Positions 23,407 to 34,006 of a stretch of DNA of 64,000 nt are shown piece after piece. A program made the position numbers and the translations under genes. The DNA comes from Akanthomyces muscarius. Lineage: Eukaryota; Ascomycota; Sordariomycetes; Hypocreales; Cordycipitaceae. The stretch spans positions 3,410,001 through 3,474,000 of the forward strand of contig NC_079243.1 in assembly GCF_028009165.1 (NCBI RefSeq), written 5' to 3'. The notes under the pieces were generated by a model. The model worked only from the letters and a program-made list of their open reading frames with translations. It made no database searches and had not been told where the DNA came from. Each line of letters begins with the position of its first letter. The stretch's first letter is position 1.

Positions 23407-24125
23407 ATAAAGCGACGACGATTTCCGAATTATACTGTAAATAATATCAATGTACACGCGGGGGGGGTATATTACATGTGGTGATGGGCACCATTTTCAT
23501 TACACGAAGCGATCGCCAACACATTGCATAGAGTTGAGATACCAAGTTGGCCCCATTATGAAAGTATGGGAGGCATAGACCATAGGCCCGTGGCCGATAT
23601 ATTTAATATCATTATTATTTCATGTATGCTTTTGACAGTTATCTTAGCTCTAGAAGCACAAACTCAGCCATTCCGTCTCCCTGCGAGAGAGCCGCAACAT
23701 ATTTAGCTAAGCCCTGCGCGCGCCAACGCAGCAACTGAACTTGCATGACGCCAACCTGATGCGCCGTTCCAAGCATTATACAGTCACCTCTTTGCCCCAG
23801 ATGCGACTGGGCGATGGCGGATGACGTGCCCCGTTGGGCACCCTGATGGCCAGCGCCATTGAGTGCGGGACGAGCGCTAGAGCACAAGTGCATGCTGATA
23901 CAGACCGAAAAAGGGAACCCTTTTGGCCAGTCTGGAGTTTTCTTTAAAGAGACTGGGGACAAAGAGGTACTCGTTCCTGCTAATTCTGAGTCCTTTGAAT
24001 CTTTTCTGGTCTTTTGTCCCCCTCCTGTGCCGATTCTCCAACTGCGCAATTCGTCGACTTTGTATACAAGAAAAGACACGAGAAGCAAAAGTCGCATTGA
24101 ATATAAGAAAAAAAGCCCACCAGCC
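23407..24125. other. Intergenic
   Basis: No gene recognised. A run of eight or so G lies near 23460 in the 3' flank of the protease gene. Confidence 0.5.
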
Positions 24126-24712
24126 ATGGATGGATGCTGCTGTGACCGCGACGACCTGGACAAGATTTCCAAGGGCTGGTCCATTGCCATGTTCTACTCC
24201 AAGGAGCGTCTGCGGCGCGTCTACGAGCTCGACGACGCGCAGCTCGGCAAGGCCGTCGAGGACGGGAAGCTGGTCCTGGAGACGCTGTGTCTCTTTGTAC
24301 ACGCCTGCATAAAGCGCGGGCAGTACCGGTACGTGTATATAATGAAAACGAAGAAGCAGGATAATGAAGAAGAAAAACTGACCTGTGGTGCGGGGTTTTC
24401 GGGGAACAAACAGACTGCCCTCGGAGTTTTGGCGTGTTTTGCATGTCGAGTATGGGATTGTGGTGTACCCCTCGGCGCTGACAGAGGACATTGACGTTCA
24501 AGGACTGGGTGTGGATGTGACCTTTACCGACGCCTACTCGAAACATATCGGTACGTTGTTGGCCCCCTTCCCCCCCTCCCTGCGTCTTCTCGCGATGGGC
24601 CGTTGTGCTAAAACTGGTTGTAGTCATGTTTGGTCCATGTGGTGGTGCATGCCACCCGCCGCCGTGTCCGCTTCAATACCTCCAGGAGCCGCCGCCTGTA
24701 TACCAGAAATGA
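24126..24712 (+). CDS. Hypothetical 142-residue protein, Cys-rich ends
   Basis: Not a family I recognise. Three exons (24126-24328, 24414-24550, 24624-24712) with consistent phases; donors are GTACGT in both introns and acceptors CAG and TAG. The product starts MDGCCCDRDD, has an amphipathic helical middle (SKERLRRVYELDDAQLGKAV), a segment resembling a compact domain around FWRVLHVEYGIVVYPSAL, and ends with FGPCGGACHPPPCPL and a Pro-rich tail. There is no signal peptide and no membrane segment. The clustered Cys residues at both ends could bind metal or be lipidated, but that is a guess. The ATG at 24126 has a good purine context (GCCATGG). Support is the open frame plus three mutually consistent exons. 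Confidence 0.55.
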
Positions 24713-25071
24713 AACCGAAAAAGAAAGAATAAAACAAAAAATAACGAAGCGAAATGAATGCTAGAAGCTATGGACAACTTTTGGGTGTTACAGGACTTGC
24801 GGAAGAGAAGGTGAGATATTCGGGCGTGGTTGCTCTCACGGGTGGTCGCGGCAAGGTGCAAAGGGAGCATAGGTAGTTGCGGGCGGGCGGTGGGCGGCGG
24901 GCTTATCTTGACACGGAAAGCATAAAGGCAAAGGGAAAGGGCTTTTGTGCGACTTTGGAAATTCAGTTGTACATTTTTCATATATTTTGAGCAGAAATAT
25001 GAATCAAGAAGAAGAAAAAGTTGCTGTCCTGTGCCGTCACCCCAAAACTCCTAGACGGTGGCGCAATTTCA
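24713..25071. other. Intergenic
   Basis: A-rich 3' flank of the preceding gene. No gene seen. Confidence 0.5.
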
Positions 25072-25513
25072 TCATTTTCGTGGGACGAGTTCAATCATGA
25101 GCTGCTTTTTGTTCCACACAACAAAAGCCTGCTGCTCCGCCCACGCAGAGCTTTCTGGGCAGAGGAATAGCTCAAAATGCCATAGCATTTTTACAAGAAC
25201 GAGCTTCACCATGGCTTTGCCTAGGCTTTGGAAGGGAAAGAAGAAGAAGAAGAAAAAGGTCAGCACTTTGAGCAGCTTTGCGGATTCCAAGCTCGGCAGT
25301 CATCACCGCCGCCTGAACCTACCTTTGTCCAAGGCAATTGCGTGGTCCAGCCGAGAATGGACGCAGCACCCCTCTCTGATCGTGAGCATATCTCGTCGCC
25401 TCTTGCGCCATCCATCGCTCCGGCAAGAACGTGTCTGGGTTCCATTCAAAGCGCGTTCCAACACACCGGAAAACCCCGCGTGGCATCAACGGACCAGCGG
25501 CCGTAACAAATTG
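25072..25513 (-). pseudogene. Cytochrome P450 relic (C-terminal ~110 residues only)
   Basis: On the minus strand an open frame holds NPDTFLPERWM (the meander/PERF region) followed by FSAGPRNCLG, the heme-binding Cys loop of P450s. A donor GTAGGT at 25322 and an acceptor at 25226 join in phase to a second exon whose 47-residue product (LGKAMVKLVLVKMLWHFEL onwards) is a good P450 C terminus, with stop TGA at 25072-25074. Nothing resembling the I-helix, the ExxR motif or the N-terminal half lies upstream: the sequence there belongs to the divergent 2EXR gene. So a P450 gene has lost its first ~80 % while its last two exons and their splice sites remain. It cannot encode a working enzyme. Confidence 0.75.
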
Positions 25514-25558
25514 CGGCGGAGAGGCGCATCTGCAGCGGATCGCCACGCATACGACCAT

Positions 25559-26569
25559 ATGGCCGCTTTCACCCTGTTTCCCAGCCTGCCGACCGAGCTC
25601 CGCCGCAGCATATGGCTGGAAGCCGTTCCCGACGATGAGGAAGAGGTCTGCCTCCCTTGGCCCGGCGACGTGCCCGCCCACGTGGTCGAAGACGACCCCC
25701 TGAGCGAGCTTCCCGTGCTGCCGCTCACCGTCGACACGGCGTTCCCTGTCACCATGCACGTATGCCGCGAGTCGCGGGCCCTGACGCAGGATTCCCGCCT
25801 GAGCAGTGTGCGCTTCCGCGCCTCACGTCTGGCGCGGTGCATGACGCCGTTTCGCCGCTTCCGGCCCGATAAGGACGTCCTGTACCTGAGCCACGACTCC
25901 GTCTACCACCTGCTGCTCTTCACGAGCCCCGACAGCACCAAGCTCGCCCAGACGGAGCCAGGCTCGGCGGCGCGGCGCTGCTACGATGATTTGATGCGCA
26001 CGCTCCGCGCCACGAGGCGGCTCGCTGTCAACGTGGCGCTCATGTCCAGCCATCATGACCACATCCACGAGTTTCTGTGGGAGCACGTCGAAGCGTCGCC
26101 AGAGCGCCTTGCCATGGTGATTCCCGGCACCACGCCGTACGCGGGGCCTTGCAAGGACCCTCTCAGCTTCGTGCCGCCGGGGAAGCGCTGCCGGCTGGTC
26201 GCCGTGCCGGACGCGGCCCACGAGAGCGTCGTGGTGCGGGCGGTGGACGAGCATCGAGAACCGAGAGCCGTGTCCCTCGGCGAGGCGATGCGCGCCGCGC
26301 GCAAGGAGCTGCGCGACTGGTGTGGCGGCGTCCCCAGCTACGAGGCAACGCTCGACCGGTTGGTGGTTAGCGCGCAAGTCTTTGTCGAGTACCAAAAGGA
26401 CGGCACCTGGCAAGAGGTCTGCATGCAGAGAATGTACGAGCCGCACGCTCATCCAGGGTCAAGAGAGTACGTGCCGTTGAACCGACGGCCCAATCCAGAG
26501 CTTGTGAGAGTATACGACGCCGATTTCGAGTTTCGCCCTGCAGCTTTTGAACGTGCAGGGTATCGGTGA
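25559..26569 (+). CDS. 2EXR-domain protein (F-box-like fungal family)
   Basis: A 336-residue single-exon gene. The N terminus FTLFPSLPTELRRSIWLEAV is the 2EXR/F-box-like motif shared by a large, poorly characterised family in filamentous ascomycetes. It is followed by the family's MHVCRESRALTQ block and the DVLYLSHDSVYHL block. No signal peptide or membrane segment. Function is unknown; such proteins may be adaptors for protein turnover. The ATG at 25559 places the motif at residue 5, as usual. It starts only ~45 bp from the broken end of the P450 relic on the opposite strand, so this gene or its insertion may mark the breakpoint. Confidence 0.75.
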   Translation: MAAFTLFPSLPTELRRSIWLEAVPDDEEEVCLPWPGDVPAHVVEDDPLSELPVLPLTVDTAFPVTMHVCRESRALTQDSRLSSVRFRASRLARCMTPFRRFRPDKDVLYLSHDSVYHLLLFTSPDSTKLAQTEPGSAARRCYDDLMRTLRATRRLAVNVALMSSHHDHIHEFLWEHVEASPERLAMVIPGTTPYAGPCKDPLSFVPPGKRCRLVAVPDAAHESVVVRAVDEHREPRAVSLGEAMRAARKELRDWCGGVPSYEATLDRLVVSAQVFVEYQKDGTWQEVCMQRMYEPHAHPGSREYVPLNRRPNPELVRVYDADFEFRPAAFERAGYR

Positions 26570-27828
26570 TGGGGGCTGAGGAAAGCGGTCCCGACGCCGC
26601 TGCGTACCGGGCATTTCTGCCAATACTTGGCGGCGATCATAAGATACAAGGCTCCTCTACAGGAGTGAGAGCTACTGGTTCGTAGTGTGAGCTACTCAAT
26701 AGGCCCGAGAAACTGAAAGGCATAGCATCAAGAGGCAACAATCCGCAGATATCCTACGGTGCTTAGAACCAGGACGACCACTAAATTTAAAGTACCTCAG
26801 ATAATCGGTCCGACTAGCAATACTCTTTTCTGTTACTTCAAAGGAAAAAGTTTATCTTCCAGAGTAATCAGCAGTCGCTACGGGGAGCCGTTATTTTGAA
26901 CCTCGCCAAAGACTGCGACGTGCGATGATGGTTAGCTCAGGTGTCACTATATAGCAGTAACATCGTATATTATATCAGAGCCAGCGGCAACGCATTCTGT
27001 CATTTAATACAGTTCCGTCTCGATTGCATAAAGCTTATCATTACTTATATCTTAAAGGAAAAAAAAAAGAATCGCCAGAGCGGAGATCTCTCAGGGCTAT
27101 CCGGCACCACGTCACAGACACCCACCCCTTCCAGCCAACGACTTCCCGAACAAGCGGCACCACGGCTGACTCGTCTGACATTAAAAATGTCCTTATTTTC
27201 TAATAGCTATATTTAAGTGCTTTGCGGAAAATTGCTCTTAACTGTGAGCCTTCTTTGATACCCATCAATGACCAGATCAGATAGTCTAACTCTGCAAATA
27301 GACACTTCCTCCATATTATACTATATCATTTTAGTAGCTATAAAAACACCACTATAGAGCGCTATAAGGTACTATAAGGGATTATAGTACATACGGCACT
27401 ATAAAATACTATAGAACACTACAACATATTATAAAGTGCTATAAAGTGCTATAAAGTGGTAAAATGTAATATTTTTAAATGTTTATATTTGACAACGAAA
27501 CCTAAATTATGCTTCCGTAGGCACACACGGATATTTAAATGCGCTCATACCTAGATGCCATGAAGTGATGTTACCTCACAAAACTTCCACTTGCACTTGC
27601 AACTCTTTCTCGATGGCAGTTTATACCGGGTGTCGCTACACGAGGCAAGAGATGCATCGGATCCGTGAGATGCATGAAGCCAAGCCCCCCAGGATCTATG
27701 ACAGATGCAGACCAAATAATCCCAATATGACATATTTTGCCAGTGGTAGAGAATACGAGAACAGGATCCTGCCCGGGCTGCCCGCTGAGGCTAAGCCTGA
27801 TCGTAATCGGGCATGGCTCTACGAGCCA
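26570..27828. other. AT-rich intergenic tract
   Basis: About 1.26 kb of mostly AT-rich DNA with many TATA and poly-A stretches and a CTATAA minisatellite. No convincing gene. The composition suggests decayed repeat DNA, possibly affected by RIP, but I could not identify an element. Confidence 0.5.
27318..27464 (+). repeat. Degenerate CTATAA(A/G)G minisatellite
   Basis: About twelve imperfect copies of a 10-12 bp unit of the form CTATAAAGTG, CTATAAGGTA or CTATAGAACA in tandem. The last three copies (about 27428-27459) are nearly identical. Confidence 0.75.
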
Positions 27829-28334
27829 TGCCTCTGTTCAATCGCATCAAGTCTCGCCGCCGCTGTCCGCCTCTAACAAAGTACATCTGCCGAAGCGGCG
27901 TGGTGCAGGTGGCTCTCGCACCACATCCGTATGCACCTGCAAGCGCTGCACAGGATCGCCGCCTACGTGAGGAGCGCGACATTTGTTTCACTCTTCTCTC
28001 CGGACAAGAAGGTCTCAACGTCATTGAATGGCTGCACTCTCGCAGGGTGTTGACCTTTCCAAGCCACAAGCTGGCAACACCACTTGGTCTCGCCGCCACA
28101 GTTGCGTGGATGCAGGATGAGACGGCGCGTCACAAAATCTGCCAAGAGCTTCGGCTTAGCACCAACGATTCCGAGTTTCCACGAAGTGCACTCCCACCGG
28201 GTGTCATCCCTATTAGAGATACAAAATCTGTTGAGTGGGAATTTCCTGGTGCGGGTGGAATCGCCCGAGATGGACGGGCAACGGATGATTGTGGCATCCA
28301 TATAATCGAGTGGCCCCCGCAACGGGATGCCTAG
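27829..28334 (+). CDS. Unassigned open reading frame (~168 residues), possibly a gene remnant
   Basis: An open frame with ATG at 27829 and stop at 28332-28334. The product begins MPLFNRIKSRRR and has an ordered-looking middle (LLSGQEGLNVIEWLHSRR). I recognise no domain, no signal peptide and no splice partners. It lies in AT-rich accessory DNA, and further short protein-like frames on the same strand (about 28474-28680 and 28836-29045) could be pieces of the same decayed gene. It may equally be chance. Confidence 0.25.
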
Positions 28335-29854
28335 CCAGATCGTGCAAGCTGTTCTTCCGCAGATCCTCTAAGATTTCATTTTAATTCCACTGAAGCGCAA
28401 GGGAACGCGATCGTTGCGGGTTACTTCCCAACCGTCAGACCACTAGACTCCCATCACAGGAGTTTTCCCGCTCTTGAGCAACTTCTGGATACCACAGAAG
28501 GACTTCTCATCTCTGGAGAGCTTGTCTATAGATTCTTTACCAAGTTTCTGGTATTCTGGAGACCAACATCCTGCCATCCAAGTTTGGGATCATTGTACAA
28601 CTTGCAGACCAGTCTTGCCTGACGAGTTGGGCATTACGCACCCAGGGCAACAACCACATTTTCTGGCCAAGGGCGGTAGGTAAACGTGTCTGGGGTGTCT
28701 TTCCTCGCCTCTAACATGATGTATGGAAAGCTGAATGCCAAGTTTAGATCGGTAAGTTTAAGTCAATTCTCACGCGGCGGTGCCGATCGGCCAGTCGACA
28801 ACATCCATGACGTTGTTCCTTTTCATGACCTCTAATTGCCTCAGATGCGTTTCGAGTCCGATGCTGCCTACCTAATGACCTGTTGCGGCGGTAGTTTCTC
28901 TATGGCAGTCTCCGAAGCCCGAAACTTCTTCGATTATAGTGTAACGCCCAACACAGGTGGAATCGGCGGCACAACTCTATGGTCAACTTATTCGGTACCC
29001 GAATCGACCATAGCAGCACAATTATACTCAATGCAGGCTCCTGTCTGATATTTACCGGTACCACATAGCATGTTCCTAAACAACCAAGCACCATGGCTAT
29101 GCAGACCTATATCAGTAGAGCGTATAGAAACCGGAACATGACGATGGCCTAGCACATGGCCCTACCGATGGACTCGTCGCACGGCGTACAGGAGAGCAGT
29201 AGCCACAGCGTAGCCCAATCCCCGACACCGTCATTGCAAGAAATGACCTCGATAGCGGCATCAGCTGCTTTGAGACACCTGTCGATCTCAGTGTCCAATG
29301 CGCTGTAGAGTCCAGTACGCTGTAGAGTCAAGAGAACTGTGGCCTAGCTAGGAAATTTAAATAGCTATACTATATAGGGGTATCACCTAAGTAAGTAAGG
29401 AAGGAGAGAGGTAGGATTTTTTTTTTCGACTTACATATCTATTCAAATACACTTATTTTATAAACCGATGGCTAAGAAAGTATTATATAATAGAGGGGGT
29501 GTATATTGGGGGTCCAGTATATACGTTTAACGCCGGCACCGGCACGGTCGCCGTTGGGCCGGCCGGTGCACCGTTCAATTCGGACTGGGCGACCAGCGCC
29601 CGGTTAGCGCACCTCCAAAAATGGAGGCACACTACGCTGACTTTAGAGTCCACGGAGTTATTTTTTAGGCTTCAACCGACCGTGGGGAAGAGCTAGACGG
29701 GACGCGATATTTTCTACTGCCTGTGGCCGTATGTACCAGCACTCTTACCAGAATCAGCTTATGTACCGAGTTTAACAACGAACAGGTGCACGCTCTTTAT
29801 GCTTACAATTAAGACGAGTTTCGTTCTTGCTACAAGGCGCCTTTTCTTCCAAAA
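28335..29854. other. Accessory intergenic DNA with short unassigned frames
   Basis: Short open frames at about 28474-28680 and 28836-29045 show no family. Around 29340-29480 the DNA is AT-rich with a T-tract. A GC-rich island at about 29525-29605 is followed by a hairpin (CCTCCA-AAAA-TGGAGG, 29612-29627). This mosaic could be a decayed mobile element, not identified. Confidence 0.4.
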
Positions 29855-30408
29855 TCACTCTGCCACCTTTTCGCCCACCGCGCCATCCCTGTTGGCGCGC
29901 CACACGCCCTCTTCGCCCTCAAACTCCTCGCGCTTCCACACCTCGACCTTGGCCTTGCACTCCTCGAGCGCCTCCTCGCCCGCGCGCCACGCCGCCTGGC
30001 GGTGCGACGAGGAGACGGCAATCAGGATGCTCTCCTCGCCGATGGGCACGGTTCCGAGGCGGTGCACCATGGCGATGCCGTGCAGGCCGTGCTTGGAGCG
30101 GAGCGCCGCGGCGATGCCGAGCATGGTGCGCAGGGCACGCTGGTGGTACGTCGTGTACTGCAGCTCCTTGACGGGCTTGCCGGCAAAGTTGTCTCTGGTG
30201 GTTCCTGGTGAGATTGGGTTAGAGGAAAAGAGGGAATGATGCGTGGAGCCGAGGGAGGGCGGGCTTTACCGGCGAAAAGCACAATGGCGCCAGCGGCGGG
30301 ACTGCGCACGAGGTTCATGGCGGCCGAGGCGTCGAGGTGCGCGTGCGTCAGGGCGACGTGGCACCCGTCCTCGGAGATTTGCCATGTGTCATCCTGTTGG
30401 GCGGCCAT
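29855..30408 (-). CDS. MOCS2B: Molybdopterin synthase catalytic (large) subunit, MoaE/MOCS2B type
   Basis: Inserts dithiolene sulfur into precursor Z to make molybdopterin, together with a small MoaD-type subunit that carries the sulfur. Exons 30408-30270 and 30204-29855, intron 30269-30205 (GTAAAG...CAG), 162 residues. Landmarks: FAGTTRDNFAGKPV, the YTTYHQRAL block, HRLGTVPIGEESI, and the catalytic-Lys region EVWKREEFEG near the end. The join across the intron restores the GTTRDNF motif exactly. No targeting sequence is seen; the pathway step is cytosolic. It stands alone in accessory DNA, away from other cofactor genes. Confidence 0.9.
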
Positions 30409-31635
30409 GGTATGAATATATACAAGGACCAGGGAGAGAGAGAGAAGCGGTGTCATGGGTTACAGTCTTCGGTTGTGCTGCGCGAGAACGGGCTTGGAGA
30501 AATGCCCCGCCCTTGCCCCTCGGTCGGTCGGCCGGCCGCCACCACCGGCCGGGTCCGGCTCCGGGTGCTGGCACGGCAGATTCGCAGCTCTGAGGGCATC
30601 AGTAGTCAGCTTGCTAATACTAAAGTTTTACATGGCAATGAGCCTCTCTGTATGGCTTTATGCGAATCAACATGTGCAATTCCCTCATTACAATAAGTTG
30701 ACTAACCCAACCACTTCAACATGCGACCTGTTTCATACCGCTGTAGCTTAGCAGCCACCACTGCTGGCATTCGGCCGACGCCTCATAATCCTCCCTGGCG
30801 TATGTAGACTTTGTAAATTATCTTGTAAGTTGGGTAAGTTGCGCATATCCCTCGTCTTGTTTATCTGCAGACAAAGATTCGACATCGTGGCGCGCGTTTC
30901 ATGATGAGTGCCGGTATTGGACTTTGGTCTGCTCTGATTGCGTTATGCTGACCTCACTGTACATGCATGTCCGTGACAATGCTGAAACGCCCCAGACAAG
31001 TATGCTGTACACTGCTTCAGAAACGTAGTTACCATTTTCCAGTGCATAAAACCACTGTAGCGTGGTATTGGGCTGTATTTATAGAATTACCCAGCTTTTC
31101 AACTTATGCGCTGAGCACTGCTCATTTTTGCAAAGGGAAAACAAAATGGATTTGATTCTCCAGGTATAGGGTTCCAACCTTTACTATAGTTTCCGCAACC
31201 GAAATTACGTGATATAGATGTATCGATCAATTGATGAAGATACGACGGCTCGGCTATCTAGCCAATCTAGTACCTCAGCAAGCCAAGGAAGAGTGCCGAA
31301 CGTGGTGACCCGAAATACGTGTGGTCCGGCTCCAGGGTCGTGTTGGTGCCGAGTCAGTGCGGGCTCAGCTCGAGCGTCTTTCGTGGGTACGCATAATAAG
31401 TACGATTAATGAAAAGGTATATTCTACTAGCTCAATAGACATTAAGTATTCCTTGTCCTGTTAATCTTGAGTGTTTAATTTTAATATTCCACTTTAGCAA
31501 CAATTCCAGGCTAGTGCTCTCATATAATGTGCGCACATGTGGCCTGACTTCTCCGCCGACATAACTTGTCCTCTCACACACGCACTCTACACCTGTGCCT
31601 TTTCTCATTGACTTAGCAGCACAGTCAGTTCCCAA
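30409..31635. other. Intergenic
   Basis: About 1.2 kb of promoter-side DNA of MOCS2B and upstream DNA of the next gene. No coding or structural element recognised. Confidence 0.5.
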
Positions 31636-33330
31636 ATGGCTGACAACATCCCGGCGACTCTCCGTGAGCGCCTGCGCACCAAGGCCTTTCACGCCTCGGA
31701 TGCTCGCGATGCAATCCGGGGCGTCGCCGTCCCCGAAGCCCTCGGCCGCCGGGCCATGCGCCTCTGCGTTATCCGTGGCATCCGCTACCATGAGGCCTTT
31801 GGCCGTGGCCCCGAGGCGCAGGCGCTGCGAGCATGGCCCGAATTTGCCCGCGCTCTCAATGCACGCGCCATCATGAGTAACAACGTCCCAGATATGTCCG
31901 TGGCTAGTGACGACTTGCCCTACTGCATCTGGCACCCCGACACGGCTGCCGAGGACACCTATCGCCAGCTCGTGCGTCGCTACCCGCACATGGCTTACCA
32001 TGTTGCCCGCGCCTGCGCCGTTGCCGGATACATTGATCTCTTCCGGGAACTGGAGGAAGGGGGCAGTATTCTGCCAGACGTGGCCATTGCGGAAGAGGCC
32101 AGGGCCTGTGGCAGCCATGACATCTACAAGGCCATCATGAGTCAACCCGTCAGGTACCGTGTCATGGACGACTACACAAGATCGATTGTGGCGGATCCGC
32201 AGCCGTCTGGCCTCAACGGAGACACTGCTGTCCGGCCCATACTCGACGTCAAGCAGCGGTTCAAGACACCCAGTGGCCCTGAGGACTGTGTGCTCCCTAA
32301 CGACAAAGACCACAGTGGCGATGGTGATGATAATGAAGACTCCGACGACGATTTCTTCGCCATGCTCCCCGACGATGGCTTTGAGGAAGCCATCTTCAAC
32401 ATCACCGAGGATATGAACATTGACGAGTTTGCCACGCCGGAACCCGACGGCTACGCGAACCTAGCCATGGCCGAGTTCCTCGCCAAGCCGTTGCCGCCGG
32501 ACCTGCCTGCGGGCGACAAGGACATCCTGATCGTCGCGGCGGCCTACAGCGGCAACGTAGACCGGTACGCCCGACTTCGACGGCCCCGCATGGTCGACAA
32601 CGAGGCCGGCTGCGTCGTCCGCGGCATCTACCACTGCCCGTTCTTCGCGACCTGGTGGGCAACCCAGGAGCTCCCCCCAAGACCGTTGCGCCACGCACGC
32701 TGGATCGCCCAAGCCATCCACGCGCGGATGATCATGAGCAACGACCTCAGCCGGCTGACGCCCGACGTGCCCCGGACCCATCTCCCCTACCTCATCTGGT
32801 ACCCCGCCGTCGCGGCGTCCAGCACCTACAGCGAGGTCGCGCGGCGGTGTCCGGCCATGCGGCCCGCCGTCCTGCGCGCCGCCATCTACTCCCGAGACCG
32901 TGCGCTGTTCGACTCGCTGCTGGACTCTGTGGAGCCAGACCCCTTTCTCCTGCGCGAGGCGCAGGCGCACGACGAGGACTACGACGCAGACGGAGCGCAG
33001 CGGCAGCAGCCGTCGTACTTTACCCGGCGCCTGGTGGCCCGGGCGGAGCAGCTGGGGCTGGCGGAAGCCATACGCAACGCGCAGGACGACCGATGGGGCG
33101 TGGACTTTTGGAAGCGTTTCACCGTGCGCAGCGGCGCGCGCATGGGCATGCCTCCAAGCCGCAGCTGGCTCTTTGACGGGCCGGGCATCATCGGCGCGGC
33201 GCAGGACCCGGGCATCTACAATGAGGCGTGGGCGGACGCTTCTGAGGCCGAGCTCTTCGCCTCGGTGCCCGAGACGTGGCGACCCAAGAAAGGGGGCGTG
33301 CAAATCGACTACGAGGAGTGGCCGCAGTGA
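31636..33330 (+). CDS. Hypothetical 564-residue protein with two similar halves
   Basis: Single exon. I do not recognise a named domain. The N-terminal segment at about residues 75-145 (NARAIMSNNV, LPYCIWHPDTAAEDTYRQLV) and the C-terminal segment at about 360-430 (HARMIMSNDL, LPYLIWYPAVAASSTYSEVA) are clearly related, each followed by an Ala/Arg-rich helical pair of ankyrin-like character. Between them lies a strongly acidic linker (DNEDSDDDFFAMLPDD). No signal peptide or membrane segment, so probably intracellular. Proteins of this general look are lineage-specific in hypocrealean fungi, as I remember. The ATG at 31636 follows a stop-rich leader and has a favourable context (AAATGG). Confidence 0.65.
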   Translation: MADNIPATLRERLRTKAFHASDARDAIRGVAVPEALGRRAMRLCVIRGIRYHEAFGRGPEAQALRAWPEFARALNARAIMSNNVPDMSVASDDLPYCIWHPDTAAEDTYRQLVRRYPHMAYHVARACAVAGYIDLFRELEEGGSILPDVAIAEEARACGSHDIYKAIMSQPVRYRVMDDYTRSIVADPQPSGLNGDTAVRPILDVKQRFKTPSGPEDCVLPNDKDHSGDGDDNEDSDDDFFAMLPDDGFEEAIFNITEDMNIDEFATPEPDGYANLAMAEFLAKPLPPDLPAGDKDILIVAAAYSGNVDRYARLRRPRMVDNEAGCVVRGIYHCPFFATWWATQELPPRPLRHARWIAQAIHARMIMSNDLSRLTPDVPRTHLPYLIWYPAVAASSTYSEVARRCPAMRPAVLRAAIYSRDRALFDSLLDSVEPDPFLLREAQAHDEDYDADGAQRQQPSYFTRRLVARAEQLGLAEAIRNAQDDRWGVDFWKRFTVRSGARMGMPPSRSWLFDGPGIIGAAQDPGIYNEAWADASEAELFASVPETWRPKKGGVQIDYEEWPQ

Positions 33331-34006
33331 ATTATTTTTTCAGAGAAATCTTTACTACACGTGGTCTATCGTGATGTATCCATGTGCCCGGTAACGCAGA
33401 TCCCCGCTGGGGCCAGCTATGGACCACCTCTCCGCGAGACATTATTCGTGCTCGTACGAATACTCACATGAAAGGCACCACTGTTCAATTCACCCCGGTG
33501 CGTGTAGCAGGCATGCTCCCAGACTACGCTTTCACTAAAATGCTCGCCGTACTCGTCTTGCCTTGAGCGTGACCGTTGAATATCTGAGCATGATGTCTCC
33601 TGTCTTGCGAGCTCGAAGCCGGCCGACACATGACGCTGCAGGAACATGTCCTTCCTCGTCCGCATGCCACGATCGAGCAGTTTTCACGTGGGCGCTAGAG
33701 TCACTTGTGTGCAAGTGGCCACACTTTATTTTCAAATCAAGCACATATGGCAATGAAGCAGGTACATCCACATCGTGGCCTCGTGCATTGTGTGCGTATG
33801 CACAAGCTATGAGACACAAGAATTTTGCACATTTTGTGTATCTATCTTCCCAGTACATGACTTTTAGCGAGTCTAAACGTGAGGTAGCTTGCACTCTTCG
33901 ACCAATCATCCATCCCCCCCACGCGAAGCGAATACATTCTTCCAATCCACTTGCCACGACTGTTTGACTGTTCAAGTACCTCCCCCATTATCTGCAGCAC
34001 CCACAG
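33331..34006. other. Intergenic, convergent 3' flanks
   Basis: 676 bp between two stop codons. No gene or repeat recognised. Confidence 0.5.
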
